Shown here: positions 56,723 to 64,000 of the stretch, one piece after another
How positions within the stretch are numbered: position 1 is the first letter of the stretch
How the letters are laid out: every line of letters begins with the position of its first letter
DNA from: Thermothielavioides terrestris NRRL 8126
Taxonomy: Eukaryota > Ascomycota > Sordariomycetes > Sordariales > Chaetomiaceae
Assembly (NCBI RefSeq): GCF_000226115.1
Contig: NC_016458.1
Span: 992,001 to 1,056,000, forward strand
Direction: 5' to 3'
DNA: 64,000 bases
Translations under genes and position numbers: made by a program
The notes under the pieces: model-generated
Seen by the model: only the letters and a program-made list of their open reading frames with translations
Told to the model about the DNA's origin: nothing
Database searches by the model: none

Positions 56723-58420
56723 TCAAGCCCGCCCCTTCTCCTCTAACGAGTTGATGTACTTTGTATGGAGATCCCGCACGGCTGGAATGATGAGACTCTC
56801 AATTTCCACTTCAGGTTCGGCTTCAGGCAGGCTCTTGGGATCGAGAGGCTCGTCCTTCTCTGTCTCCAAGGCCGGAGCAGTGCTCGCCACTCCGCTCTTG
56901 CGAAACGGGACACGGATCCAGCGGTCAGGGGCTCCCGGAGAAACGAACACCTACTCATGGTCAGTGCCGTGCAGCGCTGCCGCCAACAAAGAGAACGGGA
57001 GGCCAAGAACAACGAGAGGACTTACAACTTCCCACTTCCTGGTGGATCTTGAGGCTTGGTTAGTTGGGGCTCTCCTCTCGCCGCACCGGAGTGAGGACTC
57101 ACAATAAGTTACCGATTACGAGATGATGCTGGTAACGATCCAGCGAGTATCTCGCCTTGTGCACAAGGATAGTTGGATCCGTCTCGAGCTTGAACGAGAC
57201 AATCATACCCTGCGGGGACCAGCCTTCGACCAGGTTTTTCAGGAACTTGGGAACAGGGTCCAGATCAATGACTAGGCGCTTGCTTCTGGGCACCGATGGC
57301 GATGAGTCGAAGTTGTCAAATGTCTCCTCCTCTTCGGCCGCCGGGCGAGAGTTGGCATCGCCAGTCCTCTTGAAAACATCAGCAGCATTGGTGCTCTGGA
57401 TCTTGTGCTCCGACATGCGGTCCGGCTGCGGAGCCCGATCAGCAGTGAGCAATTGCCCAGACGACAGAAAACAACGTGGACTAGTCACTTACCGGAACGA
57501 AAAAATCGCTCACGGCGGCAGCCAGGTACAGGAGACCACGAGGGCCGAGCGGCCGCATTAGCTGAGCAACGCTGCGCAGCTCATGCAGATAGTCAGAAAT
57601 ACTAACAAACGGCAGGAGCAGGAGCATGTTGCGATCGCGCGCATCGCGGTATTTCCGCAACACATGCAACATCTTCGCCGAGTCCTCATCCCGAGCCACG
57701 ACGCTGCCATTGGGGCCTTCTCGGAGGAAGTCGAGGAAGCAGTCGGTTGCATGGCTGTAGTGGCGGGAGAACGGAAGCAGGGAGAACTGGCGATGCCTGC
57801 CGGTGCACGTTAGCTTGCGGGTTTTGCTCAAGGCACGGACTGCCGAGAGGGAGGCCAAAGGGGAAGGGCCGAGGTAAGGGGCGCGTCAGAGAATCCAGCA
57901 TACAGGAACAAAACCGCATATCCAGCTTCCAAGAAATACTCGGCGCTTGTCTTGCGACGGACGAGTCAGGTCAGTAATCCCGAGGCCTAAGTCCTCACAA
58001 AACATCTGCTGGAGGTGATCCCCAGACAAGTTGATGCTCCCTTGGTCTGAGGGAGAGGAGGGGGAGGGGGGCTGAGCAATGTATAATTGATAATGGTACC
58101 CACCGCTCCGCGGGTGCCGGCCGAGAAGTTGTCGATGAAGCGCACCGTTTGTTTTTCTGCCCTCTTAAGCATCAGCACCCGAAATCCTCAGGGGTGCGTG
58201 TGTCAATGGCGGAAACAAACGAACCCAGCGGCACTGTTGTTCCCCCTGACGTGATCAACACCAAGCGCCTGTTCGCGGCTGAGTGGTAGTTGATGAATTC
58301 GCGAGCGAGCGCAACATGCTTCTCGAGGTCCTTCGGCGGCGGATTGGCAGAGAAGTAGTGGTCCTCGGCCAGGGCGGCGAGGTTGTTTGGCGGCGTCTCG
58401 GACGGAATATCGGACAGCAT
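56723..58420 (-). CDS. CAB2: Phosphopantothenate-cysteine ligase (CoA biosynthesis)
   Basis: Second step of CoA synthesis: joins cysteine to 4'-phosphopantothenate. Seven exons: 58420-58225, 58156-58104, 57950-57904, 57796-57493, 57425-57103, 57047-57026 and 56950-56723, giving 390 aa against about 365 for yeast Cab2. Motifs, several rebuilt across junctions: LVLITSGGTTVPLE, KQTVRFIDNFSAGTRGATSAEYFL, YAVLFLHRQFSLLPFSRHYSH, AAAVSDFFVPPDRMSEHKIQS, VPKFLKNLV, GMIVSFKLETD, YQHHLVIGNLLSTRKWEVVFVSP. Exon 6 is a 22-nt micro-exon encoding STRKWEV. It shares a 501-bp divergent promoter region with CHS5. The start at MLSDIPSE is chosen because the upstream in-frame part looks non-coding. Confidence 0.93.
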
Positions 58421-58921
58421 GGCAGTAAGATTGTCTGCTTTCTGCCTGTCTGGCTGCCTAGGACACTGCTGGAACGGGAGTCGAAAGGGCGACCTGCTCG
58501 AAGAACCCGGGCCGAGGATGGCTGAGGCCTGGTGATGCATGGCGGGGTGTCCCCCACGCCCTTCCCCAAGCTAGCCCGCAGCGGGTACCTGAGCCTGCGT
58601 CACTGCTTCCAGGTTGAGAAGCCCACACACTGAGTTTCGGAAAGTGGGTCCGAGCTGGAGTGGTGACTGTTCATGCCAAGACACTGGGCCTGCTTGCACC
58701 GACCTGGAACTGGGGGCCAGGCGCAACTGTCTTTATCTGTTGTTTGTTAACCGTGTAACTTCACCAAAACATCCTGTCGTGAAATGTGCTAGAGCTGTCA
58801 GGTCGTCCCGGTCGCGTCAGAGACATTACCACGGCCTTCTCTCTCCATATCAACCGCGCCGAACACTTCGTGAGGCTATTCCCAATTGCATCTCGTTACT
58901 CTGCCCGCCGAGTCTAGAACG
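58421..58921. other. Bidirectional promoter, CAB2 / CHS5
   Basis: About 0.5 kb between divergent start codons. No gene or repeat is seen. Confidence 0.5.
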
Positions 58922-60172
58922 ATGCTCGTCTCTCTCACTGTCGGCAAGGTCGACGCCGGCGTGACCGTGCTGCTGACCTCCGACAAGCGCCTGGCACGTC
59001 CACCCATCCGGCAACCCGCAGGAGATAGCCGCACTAATGCCCTCTTCTCTTAGATTGAATTCCCTTCCATTCTCCTCCCTCCCGACATCACTTCCGGCTC
59101 CATTGTCGACATCAATGTCGCGCGCAACAAGGACTCCGAGTTGGCTGCCGAGCGCTCGTTCAGACAGCTCCAAGACCGGATCCTCGCGTCCTTCGGCGCC
59201 GCCGAGCCATCCCCTCCCGTCCTCCGATGCCGCAACGCGACGCAGACGAGCGTGGTGCTCGAGTGGGACCCCATCCAGCTCGCCACGGCCGACCTGATCA
59301 GCCTCGCGCTGTACCGCAACGGCCAGAAGGCAGGGAACATCCCCAAGCCGCTCTCGATGCATACTACCAAGATCAGTGGTCTTGCCGTCGACACCGAGTA
59401 CACGTTCCACCTCGTGCTGCGCACCACGGCTGGGACCTATTCGAGCCCGCGCGTCACGGTTCGCACCCACAAGATGACGGACTTGAGCGGCATCACTATC
59501 ACGACGGGCATCTTGCCCCCGGCTGTGCGCGAGGGCTTGACGGCAGCGGTCGAGCGCATCGGTGCTAAGATTGTCGACGGCGTGCGCATTGATACGACGC
59601 ATTTCGTGACGACGGAAGGGCGTGGCGTGCAGTGGGAAAAGGCAAACGAGCTTAATATCCCCGTCGTCCGGCCCGAGTGGGTCGAGGCGTGCGAGAGGAA
59701 TGGCCGCATCCTGGGCGTGACGAAATTTTACTTGGATGCGGTCAGGGTCGGGCCGATGTTCGATGAAAGGCCCGGCACAGGTGGCACTGCCGGCACAACT
59801 ACTGCTTCCCCAGCATCTGCGCCCGCGCCGCCGCCGCCGCCGCCAGAAAAGGACACGCCTCAGAACCAGGCTAGCTCGAGCAGCCAGCCGCCTCAGCCCG
59901 CTCCCGAAGCCGTGCCAAAGAAGGAGGAAGGAGGGGGCGCCGAATCAGACTCGAGCGATGACGCAGAGGACGAGGAGGCGAAGGTGCCACCCAGCGGGCA
60001 GGATGAACAGAAAGTGTTGGCAGATGAACGGAATCAAAAGCGGCTGGCCGCGCGGCCGAAGCCAACGGTTGAAGATGACGGCGAGACGGCAGAGGACAAG
60101 GCCGCCAGTGAGGACGAGAAAGGAAGAAAATCGCCGGGTGATGGGTCATCCTTCCAAGATGTGGCTCTCTGA
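58922..60172 (+). CDS. CHS5: CHS5, exomer scaffold / chitin biosynthesis protein
   Basis: Core scaffold of the exomer complex, which carries chitin synthase and other cargo from the trans-Golgi to the surface. Exons 58922-58993 and 59054-60172 give 396 aa. The N-terminus VGKVDAGVTVLLTSDKRLIEFPSILLPPDITSGSIVDINVARN is the Chs5 dimerisation region. A fibronectin-III domain (PVLRCRNATQTSVVLEWDPIQLATADLISLALYRNGQ..YTFHLVLRTTAGTYSSPRVTVRTH) and a BRCT domain (GITITTGILPPAVREGL..THFVTTEG..NIPVVRPEWVEAC) follow, then a disordered acidic tail. The only donor that keeps phase at 58994 is GC (CTG|GCACGT), implying a GC-AG intron. Adjacent to CAB2. Confidence 0.93.
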
Positions 60173-60577
60173 GCGTAGACACAGTATTCAATGAAAGGTT
60201 GAGGATACCCGGAGTCAAACCATGTAATAAACACTTGTTATGCCCTGGATCGCCCAGCCCAATCTGCATGACGAGACATGTAAGTCACAAGAGAGCAGAG
60301 CGCTGAGCGGCCATGGCCGAGAGACGCGGTCAGGACATACCTAGATGAGAACGTGCGGGCGAAGGCGGCGTCGACGATGTAACCACAACCCGTGGAGAGA
60401 AATAAATGCTCTCTGAGGTCAGTTTTACAACTGCCGCCTCGTTTCGTCGGGATGGCAAAAGCGGCGGCATCGCATTTGCCGAGCCAGGCTCTGCCTTCAA
60501 CTGGACTTCTCTATCTACCAGAGTGTTGGATAATATTTTACATCCATAAGACACATCCAGGTCACAGCTACATCGAC
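60173..60577. other. Convergent intergenic, CHS5 / MFS
   Basis: About 0.4 kb between two 3' ends. Nothing is seen. Confidence 0.6.
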
Positions 60578-62083
60578 CTACAGCTCTTTCCTCTCGGCCT
60601 TCAAGGTCTTCGCACCGACCCCGTGTTTGACAGAACCCGGCGGCGTCTTGAGCCCAAACAAGACAAGCGTAGCCACACCTGCGATGCCCAGCGCGCCCAT
60701 GGCGTACGCCGTCTCTCGGCCCGCCCACCAGTAGACACTCGTAAAGAGCACAGGACCAAGTCCGCGACCAAGCTGGCCCCAGCTCCTGAGGACACCCAGC
60801 TTGCCCCCCCTCTCGTTCTCGCTGGCCTCGAAGCTGCTGAGCGCATTCAAGCCCGTCACCACGGTGGCAGAAGTGGTGGCAAGGCATGTCGCGGCGAGGT
60901 AGAGGCCGGACACAGTGGAGATGCGGGCCAGGAGAAGGAACGCAGCGAGGCAGGCCAGCACTCCGATCCTGACGGAGAGGAGAGGCGGCAGCCTGCGAGT
61001 CACGCCGCCCTGCAGGATCGAGGCGACCAGGCCTACATATCCAAGAAGTCTTCCGTTCTTGGCCGAGCTGTATCCGAACAGGTCGTACGTCATGAAAGGG
61101 AGGGAGAACTCCATGCCGGAGAAGAAGAGGAGGAAGGCCAAGTGCACAAAGTTGAGAAGGAAATGCGAGTTGGTCCTCTGAGCCTTCAACGGGGCAGCTT
61201 TCGCTTCGTCGTTCCCGGCGGACGCGGCGCCGTTCGCCCTGGTCATCGAGGGCAGCGTCTCCGGCAGGGCGAAGTAGAGATACACGGTCTCAGTGACGAT
61301 CAAGAACAGCGACACGCCGGCAGCAGTCGCGAACGGGTTGGCGGCTACCGTGGCAATAGAGCTGAACCAGGCGCCCAGGGCCGGGCCGAAAGTAAAGGCG
61401 ACGGAGAAGCAGGCGCCGATAAGGGCCATGGTCGAGCCTCGGCTGTTCACATCGGATATGTCGGTCGCAATGGCAGTCGCAAGCTGCACGTTGCCCTCCG
61501 AGAGACCACCGACAATGCGCGAGGCCAAGAATGTCCGGAAGTCGACGGCCATGACCCACAGCAGGACCGAGAGGATGTTTCCCGCCATGCTGGCGAGCAA
61601 CGCAGTGCGCCGGCCGTGCTTGTCTGAGAGATGGCCGATGACTGGGGAAGCAACGGCCTGGAGAAGACTGCGGATGGCCGAGTGAGCGCTAATTCCGGGA
61701 CCAGGCAGTCAAGGTTCTGCGCCAACTCACGAGAAAAGACTCCCCAGAGCTCCGCCCAGCAGAACAATGTCATATCGGGAGTCGATGGGACGTGAAAAGG
61801 CGGCTTTGTAGGCGTTGAGATATCCAAGCACGGCCGACAGCAGCGTCCTGGATTGGGGCTGAGCGGCATCGACGGGGGCCTCGGCGTTGCGGTAGAACTC
61901 GAGCAGTTTTGGGAACAGCGGCAAGATGAAGGTAAAGGAGATCTGCACGGAGTTCATCAGACAACCGGACTTTGCTGGGGTACAGCGCAGAGATGGTATT
62001 TTACATACAAGATCTAGCAGGAGGGACACAAAGATGACTCGCAAGACTCTCTTGCGAATTCCGGGATCGACGGGCGGCGCCAT
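60578..62083 (-). CDS. Major facilitator superfamily transporter (TetA/MFSD10-like)
   Basis: Secondary transporter with about 12 membrane segments. Exons 62083-62009, 61942-61731 and 61667-60578 give 458 aa. The first segment spans the first junction (VIFVSLLLDLISFTFILPLFPKLL). MFS motif A between TM2 and TM3 reads GHLSDKHGRRTALL. TM4/5 carry ASRIVGGLSEGNVQLATAIATDIS, the pattern of the DHA1/TetA-like group, and a cytoplasmic loop of about 30 residues separates the two halves. Substrate unknown; relatives export drugs or organic anions. Intron 1 is 66 bp and free of stops, so retention would add 22 residues after TM1. A long palindrome lies about 245 bp upstream of its start. Confidence 0.9.
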
Positions 62084-62904
62084 GTTCTGGGGCTTTCTGC
62101 ACGGAGGGTCGGGATTTTGCTGAGCGCTCGTCGGGTCGCAAGCGAGCAAGCGGGCAAGCAAGCAAGCAAATTGGGCAAGCCAGGAGAAGTAACTACTTTC
62201 GTGAAGCAATGTGAAATGCGTCGAACGAGGCCCTCCGAGTATTTACTACGACCAGCACAATAAATATAGGGAGGACGTTGTGAAGGAAACAACCTATAAA
62301 CGAGGAAGAACGGACAATAGGTTCGCACTGCGTATACGTATACGTATACGTATACGCAGTCGGAAGAAGCGAGCCCCTCAGCGTCGCAGCGTCGCAGCGT
62401 CGTGCTGTCAACAACGTGGTGGTGTCAGCTTCGGCAGAAGCAGCGCCGCATTGCGCCACAATGCGCCACTAAAGGGCACCAGTCCGCCCGTGGGAGCTAC
62501 CCTAACCCTCGGCCAGAATGTGCTGCCCAGTGAATCCAAAAGCTCCACCCCTCGCCAGTAAACTGCACAACAAGAGATGCGGCTCTACACTACACTAGGG
62601 AGAAGGAAAGCAAAGGTGCAAAGGAGTCTTGGAGCTGCCTGCTGTCCCTGAGATGTGTTGGTCAACCCTGGGGCCAGGTTGCTGCGGTCTCTCTCCGGTA
62701 ACTTACCAAGCAAGCAGCCGCGAAATTGGCGCCAGCGCCCACGGTCCGGCACAATTACACCACAACTTTCCCCGGGCCTCTCGGGTCTTTGAAAAACAAA
62801 CAGGCTGGCCCAGGCCCGTTTCGCCGCATGATCGTTATTATGATCAACCCGCTTGGACGGGCGTTTCCGCGCAAGATGTCTCGCTGCCCATTAAGGGGTC
62901 GTCG
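62084..62904. other. Upstream region of the MFS gene
   Basis: About 0.8 kb to the MITE. It contains runs of GCAAGC-like short repeats near 62140-62175, the palindrome at 62327-62360 and a GTCGCAGC triplication near 62385-62400. No gene is supported. Confidence 0.5.
62327..62360. promoter_or_regulatory. 34-bp perfect palindrome, (CGTATA)n core
   Basis: Starts ACTG, continues with four CGTATA repeats and CG, and ends CAGT; the whole 34 bases equal their own reverse complement. It lies 244 bp upstream of the MFS start codon. It could be a transcription-factor site array, a cruciform-forming sequence or only a microsatellite. The assignment to regulation is inference. Confidence 0.5.
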
Positions 62905-63270
62905 TTAAAGAGGTCCCGCCAAGACTAATTTCGGAACCTACCGTTTACAAGTATTTACAAATCGCCAAGGGGTGAGCGGGCCACGACGAAGTTGAGCAAC
63001 ATCGACAACAAAGATTCGCAAAGACTCGTAGCAACAACTTCGCGAAACCTCAACCAAATCGAAAAAAAAGAAAACGAAGTTAACCCGCATCCTAGCCTTA
63101 ATCCGCATCCTAACTATAACCTAAACCCTAACTAGCGGGGGGTTGGCGACGCCCTCGGCGAACTAACCCTTGGCGATAGTATAAACGCCTTGGCGATTGT
63201 GGCTACGTAAAAACGTTGTAAAAACATTGCCGACAATTGGCCGAAATTAGTCTTGGCGGGACCTCTTTAA
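62905..63270. mobile_element. MITE copy 2 (same family as 5812-6193)
   Basis: A 366-bp element with the same terminal inverted repeats (TTAAAGAGGTCCCGCC...) and TTAA at both ends, in the opposite orientation to copy 1. The interior is clearly homologous when reverse-complemented: the blocks GTTGAGGTTTCGCGAAGTTG and GTAAATACTTGTAA and the telomere-like middle are shared. Copy 2 is 16 bp shorter, with scattered substitutions. No coding capacity. Many CpG sites are retained in both copies. Confidence 0.92.
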
Positions 63271-64000
63271 CGTCCACCCATTAAGGCTCTGTCCAGTCGT
63301 TCCTGTCAATGGGAAATCTGGCAAGCGTTGTTCCCCCGGGCCGTGGACAGAAAGAGAGCCACAAGCTGTCGCGCTGTGTCGCGACCCGCCGACTTACACT
63401 AGTGTGCACATACACCTGCAAGGGGCAGCAAGGCAGGCATCCCGATCGGTTGCATTGCCGGGTCCCGGGCAGCCACCAGTCACTCGGCTGACGCAGGGGC
63501 AGATCGTGCCTTGCATGGCGGGGTCTGAGAGGCCCTGAGCCAGCCAATGTCACTCGCCTCATCGCCTGGCCCCTCCCGGACTGACTGCTGCTGCCATGTT
63601 GGCTGCTGCAGGGAGCAGGTGAAGACACGACTGGAAATCTTGTTTAGAGTGCACACTGTTGCGCCAAGCAAGGGCACGGGCAGTCTCGCCGGAGAAGCGC
63701 CTTGGGGCTGTGTGTGCCTCAAGGCTGCATGTCTTGCCGTCATGCATGGCTTTCCACACAATCCCGGACCCCAGGCCGCCACAGGGTTGGTTGGCCGCGT
63801 GCAGTTCAATATCGGTCTTGATGGTAGCAATCAACCAACCCGTCCAGTCTCTTTAGCCGGTCAGGTCACCCACTCACCTCTGTTGTGGCGTACTGTGTGT
63901 GGTGTACACTCGCCTCTTCTCAAAGTAGAATAATAACGCTTGCGCAGGATACCACCACAGGAACGGTATGTTCCCGTGGCTGCAAGAAGGTGGTGCCCGA
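63271..64000. other. Right-edge region without a supported gene
   Basis: About 0.73 kb after the MITE. A 128-aa frame at 63547-63933 is Gly/Cys/Pro-mixed and unlike a conserved protein. Nothing else is seen before the window ends. Confidence 0.5.

Noticed and set aside
2686..62083. A secondary-metabolite cluster built around the P450 and MFS genes
   Set aside because: They are almost 60 kb apart with housekeeping genes between, and no synthase, cyclase or pathway regulator is present.
62887..63286. CCCATTAAGG direct repeat at 62887 and 63277 flanking MITE copy 2
   Set aside because: The repeats are 18 bp and 7 bp away from the element ends, so they are not a target duplication. I found no second pair of inverted repeats just inside them; chance is more likely.

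Overview
The window looks like nuclear DNA of a filamentous ascomycete, most likely a Sordariomycete and perhaps Sordariales/Chaetomiaceae. The evidence is moderately high GC, short 50-100 bp introns with GT(or GC)..AG ends and CTGAC-like branch sites, a RID-type cytosine methyltransferase, and a gene set typical of Pezizomycotina (ATG29, EAF, HSL1/GIN4-type kinase, CHS5 and others). Species assignment is inference only. I rebuilt exon structures by hand by requiring a continuous reading frame and conserved protein motifs across each junction.

Layout. 0.2-1.9 kb: ATG29 (+). 2.7-4.5 kb: a CYP52-clan P450 (-). 5.2-6.6 kb: a TIR-bounded, hAT-like element of about 1.41 kb that carries a 28-bp minisatellite and has a second, 382-bp MITE nested inside it. 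6.8-8.0 kb: EAF elongation factor (+). 8.9-11.3 kb: RID-like DNA methyltransferase (-). 14.3-16.0 kb: HhH-GPD DNA glycosylase (+). 17.0-23.4 kb: SEN1 helicase (+). 24.8-27.0 kb: Ser-rich unknown protein (+). 27.3-29.0 kb: amidase (-). 29.7-31.7 kb: peroxisomal malate synthase (-). 33.4-35.2 kb: mitochondrial fumarase (-). 36.1-40.1 kb: HSL1/GIN4-type kinase (-). 41.7-45.3 kb: SMC5 (+). 46.0-46.3 kb: small lipid-anchored-looking protein (+). 46.65-49.5 kb: XPF/RAD1 nuclease (-). 50.1-50.4 kb: tiny hydrophilic protein (+). 51.1-53.2 kb: WASP/LAS17 (+). 54.1-54.8 kb: eIF1A (-). 55.25-55.9 kb: unrecognised protein (+). 56.7-58.4 kb: phosphopantothenate-cysteine ligase CAB2 (-). 58.9-60.2 kb: CHS5 (+). 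60.6-62.1 kb: MFS transporter (-). 62.9-63.3 kb: a second copy of the MITE, in opposite orientation.

How the genes work together. Most are housekeeping genes and do not form an obvious biosynthetic cluster. There is a loose genome-maintenance theme (RID, HhH-GPD glycosylase, SEN1, SMC5, XPF), in which a cytosine methyltransferase and a glycosylase are divergent neighbours. Two C4-acid enzymes, malate synthase and fumarase, lie in tandem. Growth and polarity functions (HSL1 kinase, WASP, CHS5) are spread over the right half.

The most unusual material is non-genic: the nested mobile-element/minisatellite structure at 5.2-6.6 kb and its MITE family, whose core resembles degenerate telomere repeats. 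Gene-structure oddities come next: a 10-nt micro-exon in ATG29, a 22-nt micro-exon in CAB2, and probable GC-AG introns in SEN1 and CHS5. I found no tRNA, rRNA or CRISPR array.
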